Shown: positions 1 through 12,656, numbered from the stretch's first letter. The stretch: DNA of 64,000 nt from Rosa chinensis (GCF_002994745.2 NW_020126823.1:248001-312000), one strand, 5' to 3'. The notes: a model not told the origin generated them from the letters alone. Numbers and translations are program-made.

Positions 1-248
1 TGCAACGTCCTCTTCAGTGACCTCTTCTTCTTCTTCCTCTTCAAAGACTGTTCTTCTCCTTCTTCAGAATGGTCAGGTTTGTTGACCTCCTCGGTTGATC
101 TACTTGAGGAGTTATAACCTGAATAGCTAGAGTCCTGAGAATCCCTCCTTTCTAGAGGAGGGCGGTCTGAAAAAGTGAGTTCTGCCCTTTGCTTAGCACG
201 TTCCAATTTTTTAAACAGCTCCTTAGTCTTATCAGAGACAGTGGACAT
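1..248 (-). pseudogene. Athila-like (Ath1 family) gag, N-terminal fragment
   Basis: Minus-strand reading begins at ATG 248 (MSTVSDKTKELFKKLERAKQ) and continues off the left edge through a Ser/Arg-rich and then Lys/Arg-rich stretch. The same protein start occurs in the full Ath1 element at 11874, so this is a second copy of the same gag. The N-terminal part of an Athila gag is a capsid-like structural protein; no zinc knuckle falls inside this fragment. The start is chosen because ATG 248 opens the conserved frame; another ATG four bases upstream (252) opens a six-codon ORF ending at 232. This copy keeps bases in the start region that the 11874 copy has lost. It is joined at its upstream side to leader sequence that ends abruptly near 633. 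Confidence 0.75.
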
Positions 249-633
249 TCATGGACCTTTAAGACCAAATCAAGTGTTAATAACATGTACAAGGTTCGAA
301 ATACAAACATTATGTCTTTCCTTAACTTTCTAAGTTACTTTTACATTTACATACTTAGGTACTGGAACAGAGGACCTCGTTTGTGCAATGGGACTATAGA
401 ACAGCTACCCTCGACAAAGTCATGTTTAATATAATATACCTTAAGCAGGTCACACATCAATTTTTTTTGTGTTTTTTTTATAAACATAGTTAATATCTCA
501 ATTGATTCCAAGTTGTAAGTCGAGCCCAATAGAAACCACTACTATTGGTGAGATACGATATAGGGATAGTCGCCCAGACATAAGTCTCTTTCCTTTGATT
601 CAGAAGGCCGGATGGCCAGATTAAGAGATAAGT
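249..633 (-). mobile_element. Ath1-family 5' leader fragment, minus strand
   Basis: Near-identical to 11875-12262, the leader of the full Ath1 element. It has a T-tract near 462-479 and no coding potential. Similarity stops at about 633, where the sequence switches to an Ath1 LTR in the opposite orientation. Confidence 0.75.
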
Positions 634-978
634 GGATTGATCCGCTGAGGCTTTTCATTTTGCTCTTATCTAGGCATTTAAGGTGGGCACATTTTTGTAG
701 CATGTTGAAATGAATTTTCTGTTTTTACACTTAGTAATTTTCGAGTGGTATTGGTCTAGGTTAGAGAAGTCGATCATTGTATATAGTTTTATTTGTTCTG
801 TTTTATTTTAAGTAGATTAGAAACCAAATTCAAAACCCCCCATTTTATTCTTTTATTTGTTAATTGACCTTTTTGTGTAGGGGTACCCTACAATCCCCGG
901 ACTGAACGATCCCTGCTTATCCTATACTGACAACTACATTTTGCAGGGTTAAATTGTGAGGCTATTTCAGCCGCATCA
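634..978 (+). mobile_element. Ath1-family LTR, 3' end (R/U5 part), plus strand
   Basis: Reverse complement of the downstream end of the Ath1 LTR (compare 14353-14700). It ends in GCCGCATCA, as the other Ath1 LTRs do. It holds the U5 motif CAATCCCCGG at 891-900. Confidence 0.85.
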
Positions 979-989
979 ATTTTTGTAGT
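979..989 (+). other. 11-bp remnant between two Ath1 LTR ends
   Basis: The bases atttttgtagt lie between an LTR end (...CGCATCA) and an LTR start (TGATAGGAGC). The first seven match the bases between LTR and PBS in intact Ath1 (ATTTTTG), and the last four match the end of its polypurine tract (TAGT). The roughly 5.8 kb internal region is therefore missing. Confidence 0.8.
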
Positions 990-1166
990 TGATAGGAGCA
1001 AAAAAGTGTGACAATATTATTAATTATGTGCCTCATTTTAGCCTTATTTCTCCCTTAGTTTAGTGTTTTGAGTCATTAAGTCATTTTGAAAGTCTTGTTG
1101 AGTGTTTGGAGTGAAATAGGCGGAAAAAGTAAAAGTCATGAAAAATCCTAGCTGGATCAGGATTCC
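990..1166 (+). mobile_element. Ath1-family LTR, 5' end (U3 start)
   Basis: Starts TGATAGGAGCAAAAAAGTG and matches the reverse complement of 15889-16064. It is cut at gattcc, where another Athila LTR (LTR6) is inserted. Confidence 0.85.
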
Positions 1167-2230
1167 TGATAGGAGCATTTTAATGCGACGTTTTAATTGC
1201 ATTTCCCTACATTTTTCTGCGCCATTTCCTTGAAAAAATCCCTGTTTGGGAAAGTTTCCATTCTTTGATTGGGAAAGTTCCCTATTGTAGAAAGTTTCCA
1301 TTTTTGCCTTCATTTCTCATTTTTCATTTTCTCATTTCTCATTTCTCATTTCTGGAAAGTTTCTATTTTTCATTTTTAGTAAGTTTCTATTTTTCATTTT
1401 TAGAAACTTTCCATTTCTCAATTTTAGAAAGTTTCTATTTTTCAAATTAGGTAAGTTTCCATTTTTCATACTAGTTTCTATTTTCAGGACCTCCGAGCTA
1501 AAAAGTGGAAATGAACGCACGAATGGAAAGAGGAGCTTGCGAACATCAAGACGAACGAATATGAGAGAAATCGGGCCACACAATTGAGCAGAAATGAAGA
1601 AATAAGCTTTCCTAGTCCAACTAGGAAACCCTGCGAAATGGAGGAAGGCTTCCCGAGCAAGTTTCCAACGCAACCATGAAAAAGAAATGGAAAAATAATG
1701 TGTTTTGGCGTTGGAGATGAGAATGCTTGAAGTTGAAGCAACGAGGCCCAAGAACTCTATGGATTTTCGGCAAAATGGATCAAGGCCCATCAAGGCCCAT
1801 GATATTAGGGTTTGTGACGCAAAACCCTAACCCTAAAGATGTGTTGCCGTGAAAACCAAAGGGAGGAGGCAAAAGTGGCGTGAAAAATCAAGGGAAGAAT
1901 CAAAGATTACGCAAGAGATTTTCTAGGGTGAAGTTTATGGAAAGAAATCAAGAAAAAGCACCAAATGGCGTCTAGGTTCATTCCTAGAAACCCTAAGCAT
2001 GTTTTGGCCGAAATATCAAGAAGAAAATCAGAAAATATTCAAGGAATTTCGGCAAGAATATATTAGGGTATCTTCTTGGAGTTTTATGATTGGTTAGATG
2101 ATACACTAGGGCTTACTTGGCAATTTCTCATTGGTGGAAGGCATGTGGAATTATTAATTTAATTCCTTGAGAAAATAAACAGAAAATCACGGCTTGGAGG
2201 CAAAGCATTGCCGTTCCCTATATATACAAG
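1167..2230 (+). mobile_element. LTR6: Athila-like LTR, 5' part only
   Basis: Begins TGATAGGAGCATTTTAATGC and follows the LTR4 sequence (25498 onward) closely: U3 repeats of GAAAGTTTC type, then a purine-rich stretch, then the promoter region. It is interrupted at 2231 by the ChrA LTR, just after a TATATATA box at about 2219-2226. The remainder of LTR6 is not in the window. No target duplication can be checked on the right side. Confidence 0.85.
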
Positions 2231-2995
2231 TGTCACGCCCCTGATTTTTACAACAATAAAAATCGATATATATAATCTCATAATTATACATGCGTGAATA
2301 TTCAGTCATCAATACAAATACCTGGAACATCTTTCCCTTAAAACAAGTACTTACTGATACACTGAATCATCCAAGATAACATACACTCGCTCCACAGAGT
2401 TATATATTATACAAATTTACGAATTTAATTGTCATCACAATAAAACGTAAATGCTCCTCAGAGCTTACTGCATAGCGGAAGTCATATATTGGCAAAGCCA
2501 ACAAAAATTGCTTCCTACCCGTTCTGCTGCCAACAAGCTCCTTCAGCTTCAGCCACGATTTTCCTGACCTGCAGGATTAGCCCCTACACCATATACAATG
2601 GTGCACCGGGGTTGCCAAACAACAAACCCGGTAAGCTTCTTCAAGCTCGTATGAGTAACTCATGAACATCAATCAACAACTCACATCAATCTACTTAAGG
2701 AAACATGCAGCCATGATTCCTTCTAACATTCCATATCCTTTCCAAAGAAAGGACAACATGAGTCACCGCTATGACCATGCTCTATTTGCTAACTTAACCA
2801 TCAAGTAGCAATTCAAGTCTCATCTAGACAATTAAAGGAGAATGCCGTCGAAACTCTCCTTTAAGCTGCATACCTATGAGTCTCAAGCAACCTCGACCGT
2901 TACTCCCATAAGCTATCATGGCAGATAAACTAGAATTCTATTGAAATTGTAACCACTCGTCCTAACCAGAACGTGATTACCTATTTCCTGCCTTG

Positions 2996-3620
2996 ATCAC
3001 CATCTGTGATCTGTCACCATCTGAGACATATGATTTCAGACTCCGTCTAGTCAGGGAATCAACATCAAGGTCGCCATCTGCAACCTGTCACCATCTGTGA
3101 CCTATAATCTTTAGACCCCATCTGGTCTCAGCTCAACCATTTATCACCATCTGTGACTCATGATCTTCAGACCCCATCTGGTCATGAAGTCAAACATCAA
3201 GGTTACCGTCTGCAACCTGTTGCTATCTATGATCTATCACCATCTGTGACGTAAGATCTTCCTAGACCCTATCTGGTCTTGAGATCAAACATCAAGGTTA
3301 CCGTCTGCAACCTGTTACTATCTATGATCTATCACCATCTGTGACATAAGATCATTAGACCCATCTGGTCTCAAGGTCAGCCATTGATCACCAATTGTCA
3401 CCATCTGTGACTAATGATCTTCAGACCCCATCTGGTCATGAAATCAACATCAAGGTTACCGTCTGCAACCTGTCACTATCTATGATCTATCACCATCTGT
3501 GACATAAGATCTTCTTAGACCCTATCTGGTCTTAAGGTCAACGTTAAGTAAGTCGCCTCCGACTTAAAAACGTTACAACATCTAGTTTCGGTTTTCCTAA
3601 TCCCTGCTCACCATCTGTGA
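2996..3620. repeat. Degenerate minisatellite inside the chromovirus LTR
   Basis: The motif caccatctgtga and relatives (ccatctgcaacctgt, accccatctggtc) recur in imperfect units of roughly 60-130 bp, with about nine copies of caccatctg. The ChrB LTR (58796-59093) carries one extra short gatctatcaccatctgt unit at its start, so copy number varies between LTRs. Confidence 0.8.
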
Positions 3621-4369
3621 CCCTTGATTCTAAAACCAATACATCTAAAATGAGTCACGCTTGACTCAAAATGTAACATCAAGCTCAATACTTTCCAAAC
3701 AATAGAAAACATCTTTTTCTATAATATCGTTTCTTGAAAAGTCGCATTTAACAATAATATGAACACCATCATGCATATTATTATTCATCATAATCATTCA
3801 CAAGGATATATATATATTTCATCTAAACATATATATGTAGTCATTCACTCAGGAATGCCTACTAATACCAACTATAGTTTGCAGTTAAATAATTAACGCC
3901 AAAACAATAATGGTACTCCTGTTCATAAAGGTCCTTGTGAGATTTACTCACCTTGAACTCCTGCTGCGTCTTCAATACAGAACCGAACCAAAACTATCAC
4001 CAACCACTCGTCCAAATACTTCGTCAAGTACCTAATCACATATGGTTCCAACTTAGTAATGATTTAAGTCCGAAACCCCTGTTTTGAACCAAAATCCCCA
4101 AAGTGGCGCCAATCGAGGCAAAACCACATCCGAGACCTCCCTAAGTCTTCGGAATACGTCCACGATCGATGTGACCAAACCACAAGTCGATCGGACGCTC
4201 GTATCCTCACGGATCGAATAAATTCACCGATATGAAACTGCAAAAATCATAACAAATCCAATCGAACTCCAAAATTTGCATATTATATATCGAAACGCTC
4301 GTATCGACGAGTAGAAGACATATAATACCAGAAAAAGTTCCATACATGGCCGGAACACCGCCGGAACGC

Positions 4370-4900
4370 CGCCACAGACGGTGGCGCACCGCCGCCGGCC
4401 AACACTCAATATTTCACAAAACTCCCAACATCAAAAAGCTTCATCTAAGCATGCTTGTGAACTTTCATAACTGGATCGAAGTCAGAAAACAAGCTTAAGG
4501 GATCGAAAACTACCTCACAAGCCGTGAATAGTAATCCAATCCGAGTTGATCGAATTTTCACGTGAATCGATCCAAACAACCAGCAAGGATCGATCGGCGA
4601 GGCAGCTCTGAGCTCAACCAAGAAAACTCGAAGCCGTGCCGACGTCGGAGCTGTGTTTTCCGGCCGGGTCCGAAAACACAAGGCTGCACCGCCTTGCAGC
4701 GCCGCCGTGGAGAAGAATCGGCGATAGAGACCACCAGAGGGACGACCAGACGGAAGAGGCGACCCTGCTGGCCAAGTTTCAAGGCCGGAGACCGCCGCAG
4801 TTGGCCGGAAAAGTCGGGTCGGATCGGCCGGGTTCGGGTCGGGTCAGTCGAAAATCTTCGATACTGAGGGAGCGGACGAGAGAGAAGAGAGAGAGAGGGT
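4370..4900. other. GC-rich block within the ChrA LTR
   Basis: A markedly GC-rich stretch in an otherwise AT-rich LTR, with short direct repeats of gggtcggg near 4815-4845 and a GA-rich run near 4875-4900. Open frames of about 75-100 codons occur on both strands, but they overlap and resemble no known family, so I do not call a gene. On the minus strand it lies downstream of the AT-rich start of the LTR and may be part of the transcribed region. Confidence 0.5.
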
Positions 4901-5264
4901 ATGGTTTCCGGAAATGGAAAGGGAAATAATGAAATAAAATTCTAATTTTCCCTTATATACTAAAATGGAAACTTCTTTCCATAGCCATAACTTCCTCATA
5001 CGAACTCCGATTTACGCGTTCCACATGTCCACGAACTCGTATCGACGCGCTCTACAACTTTCGTGAAGGAAATTTTCCGAGAATCCCAACATATAAAAAG
5101 TCAAACTTCACACGACCCCCTAAACTGTGAAATTCAAATATTTATACGTACGAAAATCATTCTACTCCATATAAAATCTACGAATAAAGCATTATAAAAA
5201 TTATTCGTACAACTGGTCCATTATTAAATACCAAATTTAAATAACAGAAAACCAGGTCATCACA

Positions 5265-5282
5265 GTCTACCCTCCTTAAAGG
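5265..5282 (-). promoter_or_regulatory. ChrA polypurine tract
   Basis: On the minus strand, CCTTTAAGGAGGGTAGAC lies immediately before the LTR start TGTGATGACC. This is the expected plus-strand primer position for reverse transcription and fixes the element's orientation as minus. Confidence 0.8.
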
Positions 5283-5298
5283 AATTTCGTCCCGAAAT

Positions 5299-5718
5299 TC
5301 ACGCTTGCTCATCAACAAACAACTGTGGGCACTTCGCTCTCATATCCGACTCCAATTCCCAAGAAGCATCACCCTCGTCATGGTGACTCCACAATATCTT
5401 GACCAAGTCAACTTCCTTCCTTCGAAGTTGCTTGGTTGACCTATCCAAAATTCGAACAGGTTCAACAACAAAGGTCGTATCCGCATGCACCTCAATCGTA
5501 CCATAATCAATCACATGTGACTCATCCTGAACATACTTCCTCAACATAGACACATGGAAAACATTATGCACACCAGACATAGTAGGAGGTAAGGCAAGCC
5601 TATAAGCCAACTCTCCTACCCATTCCAGAATTTCAAAAGGTCCGACAAACCTTGGTGATAACTTTCCTTTCTTGCCAAATCTCACCACACCCTTCATGGG
5701 CGAGACTTTCAAGAACAC
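5299..5718 (-). pseudogene. ChrA integrase C-terminus with chromodomain
   Basis: This 139-residue frame carries the GPF/Y-type module of the integrase C-terminus (KLSPRFVGPFEILEWVG, about residues 20-36), the conserved VFHVSMLRKY stretch (about 53-62), and a chromodomain-like end (EPVRILDR ... VKILWSHHDEGDASWELESD, about 87-125) finishing at a stop 17 bp before the PPT. Such chromodomains target chromoviral integration to particular chromatin. The N-terminal HHCC and catalytic DDE core that should precede it are absent: the frame runs directly into RNase H sequence at about 5738. The Met at 5718 is simply the first in the remaining frame, not a true start. Confidence 0.8.
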
Positions 5719-5737
5719 ATGATCACCCTCATTAAAC

Positions 5738-6886
<1,149 letters not shown>

Positions 6887-8572
6887 TGATGCGGCTTAAA
6901 TAGCCTCACAATTTAACCCTGCAAAATGTAGTTGTCAGTATAGGATAAGCAGGGATCGTTCAGTCCGGGGATGTAGGGTACACTACACAAAAGGTCAATT
7001 AACAAATAAAAGAATAAAATGGGGGGTTTTGAAATTGGTTTCTAATCTACTTAAAATAAAACAAACAAATAAAACTATATACAATGATCGACTTCCCTAA
7101 CCTAGACCAATACCACTCAGAAATTACTAAGTGTAAAAACAGAAAATTCATTTCAACATGCAACAAAAATGTGCCCACCTTAAATGCCTAGATAAGAGCC
7201 AAATGAAAGCCTCAGCGGATCAATCCATTTATCTGATTCGTTCTAATGTAGGTTTGGATCGGAAAAGTCCTTACCAAACCTAATACTACTAAATTTCGAA
7301 ACACTCAGCGTAATTCTCTTAACTAGTAGTATTATCTAACCCTCGAATCAACTCACACGTGCAAATTAACCATTACACATAGAATTTAACACGTAATTTC
7401 CAGAATCATTTAATCATTAAAGCATGATTTTTACCACTTTTTAGAACTAATTGCTACTTGTTTAACTCAGCGTCTTAACAAATAACAATTACTCTTGGCA
7501 AATTAAGCAAACACACCAAAAACTCTCACCGTTATTCTAGCATGCAACTTATTAACCTAACTCTGAAAATTACCTAAACACGTAAAAGGGCACAAGATTG
7601 TAACATGCATCATAAAGAATTCTCAAAATTAACTCAATAATAACTGAAAATCTCAAAAATATTAATAAAAATATTCTGAAAATTCCATGTCTCCAATTAC
7701 ACAACTCGCAAATTGAAACACACAAACCGAAACAAAAATTATAAGTAGAGTCATAGTTACACTTTGAAGCTTTCCTCAGCGGCTTAGCAACAAGGTGATG
7801 AACTTGTCTCTGCTTTGGGGTGGAGCGTCCTGACTCAGCGCCTAAAGCTTTGTAGATTGATGGATGGATGGTGTCACGGTCTGTAGTGATGAAAGTTTAA
7901 GAAGTGAATTGGGCAGAGTCTTGGAAAGTTTTTGCTAGGATGATAGCAATGAATTATCTAGCTGGGAAGTGATAGGCAATGAATTATCTTGGCTGGAAGT
8001 GATCTTGGCTGGGAAGTGATGCAAATTCAGTTCTGGACGTTGCCTATTTATAGGGGAGCATTGGTTGGCTTTCCCAACTGAAACGTCTTCTTTCTGGCCT
8101 TAACTCCTCTCATAATGGGGCAATTCCTTTAATTTCCAAGCTGAAACATCTTTCTCTTATTTATTTTTCCAGCTGAAACATCTTTTTCTTTTATTCCTCA
8201 ACTGAAAACGTCTTTTCTCCTTTATTCCCCAACTTCATTGCTTGGTCAAATATCTTAATGCTTTATTTTATGACTCCATCATGCTGTTTCCAAGAGTTCA
8301 ACCAGGCAATGTTCCTACAACAGCAAGAGAATATCAGAATTTCTAGAGAAAATAAAGGGAAATTAAAATGTAAGACCGCAAAAATAGTTGACAGTTAGGA
8401 ATCCTGATCCAGCTAGGATTTTCATGAATTTTACTTTTTTCCGCCTATTTCACTCCAAACACTCAACAAGACTTTCAAAATGACTTAATGACTCAAACAC
8501 TAAACTAAGGGAGAAATAAGGCTAAAATGAGGCACATAATTAATAATATCGTCACACTTTTTGCTCCTATCA
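6887..8572 (-). repeat. Ath1 3' LTR
   Basis: 1686 bp, TGATAGGAGC...GCCGCATCA on the minus strand. It matches the 5' LTR (14353-16064) closely; many of the differences are single-base gaps in short runs. A TATAAATA box lies at 8045-8052 (minus). Confidence 0.9.
8045..8052 (-). promoter_or_regulatory. TATA box in Ath1 3' LTR
   Basis: TATAAATA on the minus strand within CCCCTATAAATAGGCAACG, at the same LTR position as 15533-15540 in the 5' LTR. Confidence 0.6.
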
Positions 8573-8588
8573 ACTACCCCACACTTAG
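8573..8588 (-). promoter_or_regulatory. Ath1 polypurine tract
   Basis: On the minus strand, CTAAGTGTGGGGTAGT lies directly before TGATAGGAGC of the 3' LTR. The PPT primes plus-strand DNA synthesis. Confidence 0.85.
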
Positions 8589-8589
8589 C

Positions 8590-8611
8590 TTTTGCTAGTC
8601 CCTTAGCAAAA
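8590..8611 (-). promoter_or_regulatory. Conserved stem-loop upstream of Ath1 PPT
   Basis: TTTTGCTA and TAGCAAAA form a perfect 8-bp stem around a six-base loop (AGGGAC on the minus strand). The same 22 bases occur at 34030-34051 (Ath3) and 44926-44947 (Ath2). Confidence 0.7.
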
Positions 8612-10088
8612 CAAAATACAAAACAAAACAAAGACTCAACGAAAACAGTAAATGACTCTATGCTCCTAACTGTTGTCTCAGAGACTCCAAACTCATGGTT
8701 CACGTTAAACACTTAATCAAAATCGCATAGATAATTCCAGGTTAATAAACATGTGACATTCATATGACTAGCAAGATATGGAGAACTTAAGTTATACAGT
8801 GAATGATAGCATGTTTCGAACAAGTCCAATCCAAACTCACAGGGCATACTCTCGATTTTCTCTCAGAAATGGCTATGCTTAAAAGCTTCACACTCAAGTA
8901 TATGCAAGAGAAAAATTGTAAGGCAACAAACAGCTTGCATATTTCATCAATAAAAGCATTTTGTGAAGATTATTAAAGACTCATGAAATGACTAAGTGCA
9001 CAAATGGACCTAAACCATAAGCTCGACTGCGTAACTGACTCCACTAACCAAAGACTGCCCATCTCAAGGATCAATTAGCACTTAAAACAGGTTGTAATGG
9101 GGCTAAGCTAGGGTCTCGAAATGAAGATTAAGGATACAAAAATCCTAAGGACCTAGCAGAGCACATAAGGACCACCTTATGTCATCATTTTTGTAGACCA
9201 AATATCATTGTTTTGGGCCAACCTTCACTCTAACCAACATGGGAATGGACAAAGGCATAATTTTCAACTTTGAGCTTCTACAAATTTGAAAGTCCAAAAC
9301 CACACTTCAACAATTTCCAAGAGTTTTCTTTTCAATTTTTCTTCTATTTTGCCGCTTTTCTTTCTTTCTTTTCATTTTCATTTCTTTCATTTTTTTTTTA
9401 TGGCAACTTTTTTTTTTTCTTGGATTTTCCCCACCCCACACTTGTCTTTCATCGTCACCCCTACATACTATGTCATGCTCTACTAAGTCCCTAAGACAAG
9501 GTAGAGATATCCTGTACTAAGCTCATGGTAGGGTAGTGAGGGTGATGAAACAAAGGTTTTCAACGTAGGCTCAAAGGGTTCATTCTAAGGAGTCCCACGA
9601 CGGGCACAGTTGGGGACACATGCTGTTTGGCTATGGTGGTTACCCTAATGCCTTCTATCCTATCCAGGATCAGTGCATATTATGGCATACAAGTTTTGAC
9701 AGTCACAACAGCCGAGTTCTAGTACTCTCTAGTCCATTAAAATCTATGGCACATGATCATTGGATTTTCAAAGAATGATGAGGTTTGCAAATACAGCCAT
9801 GAATTTGAATTTATCAATAAGCATCGAAAGAAGTAGTTTAGCTCAACAGCTCACTTAGGGTAAAATGAATCAGACTTAATCCTAGCATGCTTAATGAACC
9901 AAGTTACAATCCTATCTCAAATCTTCATACAAGCATTACAAGTCGATTACCACAGAATTCAATTAAGTCCTATTTCGATTGTGAAAACCTTCAGCCATGA
10001 ATCAGAGACATGTTCATCCTAGACGTTAGGGGATCCTAAGACTCAAGCAAACAAAAAAAAAAAAAAAAGACACTAAAAAAAACCATAG

Positions 10089-10123
<35 letters not shown>

Positions 10124-10160
10124 GGAAGGGTAAAATAAACAAACATAAACAAAGATACAA
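8612..10160 (-). other. Ath1 3' non-coding region
   Basis: About 1.55 kb between the gag remnant and the PPT hairpin, with no credible gene. It holds a PPT-like AAGTGTGGGGT (minus) at 9433-9443, a block with GTGCCCGTCGTGGGACTCC near 9588-9610 that recurs in Ath3 (about 32905-32925), and A- and T-homopolymers at about 10052-10068 and 10090-10122. The matching region exists in Ath3 and Ath2, so it is an old component of the family rather than filler. Confidence 0.7.
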
Positions 10161-10189
10161 GTACAATTCAACCTAGCAAGTGAGGGATA

Positions 10190-11874
10190 GAAATTTCAAA
10201 CTCTCGTGATGCTCCTTCACAGCTTCGGTTGAAATGGGTTGCCTCCATGCAGCGCTTAATATTTATAGTCTTCAGCCTGGACTTTTCTCCTTGTTCAACG
10301 TGCTCATTCCTTGGGTTAGGCACCGTGTTACTTGGTAGCTTTCCCTGTTTCAGCAATCCGACCCATGAAATCCACCACTTGGCCCATTAGATTCTTGAGC
10401 TCTGCAATATCCTTTGAATGGGTCGCTGTCTTCAATCAAAGCTTGAGTAGCGTGTTAAGTTGTTGTTGCCCCACAGCAAGGGACTTCAACAGTTATCATA
10501 TATTAGGGGCACTCAAAGTATTAGAGACAGGAGGGAGGGACAGAATTGGGAATACCAAAAGTTGAGGTACCTGAGGCCTCAAAACAAACCTGGTGGGCGC
10601 TGAGAATTCTGACCTGGCCTTGAGGTGGTCTCAAGGTGTTATCATTGTTGGCCCAACGAAAGTTGGGGTGGTCTCTGAGCCCAGGATTGTATGTATTAGA
10701 GTAAGGGTTGTACCTCGGCCTCCTTGACCTCCTTTGATACCCTAGGGCTTAACAGATTCCCATCCTTCTGGAGAGGCAAGCTGGGGACATTTATCAGTGG
10801 GGTGCCTTGAGTCGAGCACATCCACACTACTTGAGCCATTGCTCCCTCCATTAACGTTTAAACTTGAGACAGCAAAGTACACATTTGTTGACCTTGTCTT
10901 CAAGAGCAAAGTTAGTGGACACCTCATGTACCTCCGTTGAGAGGAAAGCACCCCATATTGTTGATAGTTTAGTGCACGATTAGTAAGTAGCACCTTGGCA
11001 TCAGCAGGTGTCTTATCCATAAAGGATCCTCCAGAGCAGCATCTAACAGACCACGCTCATTAGCGTGAGTCCTTCATAAAAATAGGTAAGGAGGGACCCT
11101 CACTCATCCCATGGTTAGGGCATGATGCTACAAGCTCTTAAACCGTCCCAATAATTGCAGAAATTCTCCTCATGTCCTTGCGTAATTCACTAATCTGCTT
11201 CCTCAAACAGTGACCTTTGAGGCAGGAAAGTACTTCGTAAGGAACTCGCCCTTCATCCTATCCCAAGTGTTGATAGTGCCAGCAGGCAGCTCAAATAGCC
11301 AAGTCTTGGCCTTGTCCTCCAAAGTAAAGGGAAATGCCTTCATCTTCAAGATATTGATATCAGCTCCTTTAGGGCACATACTCCCACAGACAAACTCGAA
11401 CTCCTTGAGATGCTTGTTGGTGTCTTCACTACTCATCCCATGAAACTTGGGTAGGTGATGCAGAAACCACTCTTTAACTCAAATCATCATTACCCTCTCC
11501 TGGTTCTGGATAGGCAATGCATAAGGCGCAGCACCCCCACCTGTTAGGATTGATAGTTGCCTAATAGTCTCAGCCATTGGTGCCTGTACTTGCTCAACCG
11601 GGCGTGCTCTTCCTCTTCTTCCTCTTCTGTGTCGCAACGTCCTCTTCAGTACCTCTTCTTCTTCTTCCTCTTCAAGACTGTTCTTCTCCTTCTCAGAATG
11701 GTCAGGTTTGTTGACCTCCTCGGTTGATCTAGTGAGGAGTTATAACCTGAATAGCTAGAGTCCTGAGAATCCCTCCTTTCTAGAGGAGGGCGGTCTGAAA
11801 AAGTGAGTTCTGCCCTTTGCTTAGCACGTTCCAATTTTTCAAACAGCTCTTAGTTTTATAGAGACAGTGGACAT
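10190..11874 (-). pseudogene. Ath1 gag, frameshifted
   Basis: Read on the minus strand from ATG 11874. Pieces in order: basic N-terminal region (11646-11874), the capsid-like core with CPKGADINILKMKAFPFTLE and GTINTWDRMKGEFLTKYFPA (11203-11436), a region ending in a damaged CCHC knuckle (DKCPQLASPEGWESV, about 10742-11020), and a C-terminal piece with KLPSNTVPNPRN (10168-10356). Relative to Ath3 gag at 24247 several frameshifts divide it. The start region has lost a base compared with the copy at 248, removing the stop of the upstream six-codon ORF. There is no protease or later domain. The product, if ever intact, was a capsid/nucleocapsid protein. Confidence 0.75.
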
Positions 11875-12076
11875 TCATGGACCTTTAAGACCAAATCAAG
11901 TGTTAATAACATTACAAGGTTCGAAATACAAACATTATGTCTTCCTTAACTTTCAAGTTACTTTTACATTTACATACTAAGGTACTGGAACAGAGGACCT
12001 CGTTTGTGCAATGGGACTATAGAACAGCTACCCTACAAAGTCATGTTTAATCCAATATACCTTAAGCAGGTCACAC

Positions 12077-12109
<33 letters not shown>

Positions 12110-12656
12110 GGTTTTTTATAAACATAGTTAAATCTCAATTGGTTCCAGTTGTAAGTCGAGCCCAATAGAAACCACTACTATTGGTGAGATACGATATAGG
12201 GATAGTCGCCCAGACACAAGTCTCTTTCCTTTGTTTCAGAAGGCAATGGCCAGATTAAGAGGTAAGTGAGAGGGAGGACTCATTTTAGTGATACTACGGA
12301 GGCTACTCCCTCATTGAGGTTTAGGCCCCTATCGGCTACTCCCACATAGTGGTTTAGGCTCATTCTATAGTATCTCTGAGATCCAATTGAACCCATCACC
12401 CAGGGTCTCAACCTAAGACACCATCCGTATGCGCCCCTTACTCAGCTGGGAAATTAACTAATGTTTAGACCGTTCTCCAAATGCTAATAAAGGCCGCCCT
12501 CAACCCAAGAGACCTTAGCAAGGTACTAATGAAGGGTTTAGGCCAATATTAACAAAAGGGCCCTTGTCTACTCATACGATTTTACACACTTACAACAATT
12601 AAGTATTTAGCTAAATTCATAACCTAAGTATATTAATCTAAGTGAAACACATTCAA

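Larger units (their letters stand above)
2231..5264 (-). mobile_element. ChrA 3' LTR (chromovirus, Tekay/Del-like)
   Basis: On the minus strand it reads TGTGATGACCTGG to GGGGCGTGACA, giving proper TG...CA ends and a length of 3034 bp. It is defined on one side by a polypurine tract (5265-5282) and on the other by LTR6 sequence. The same terminus occurs next to a PBS at 58034 in ChrB. It contains an internal minisatellite (about 2996-3620) and a GC-rich block (about 4370-4900). LTRs of this length are typical of the Tekay/Del group of chromoviruses; the group assignment is by overall features, not by a search. Confidence 0.85.

Noticed and set aside
2996..3620. Regular short repeats resembling a CRISPR array
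   Set aside because: Repeats are degenerate, spacing is irregular, 'spacers' are related to each other, and the array lies in a plant LTR.
4562..4929. Open frames of about 100 codons on the plus strand in the GC-rich LTR block
   Set aside because: They overlap frames on the other strand, have biased composition, lie inside an LTR and match no family I recognise; GC-rich DNA lacks stops by chance.
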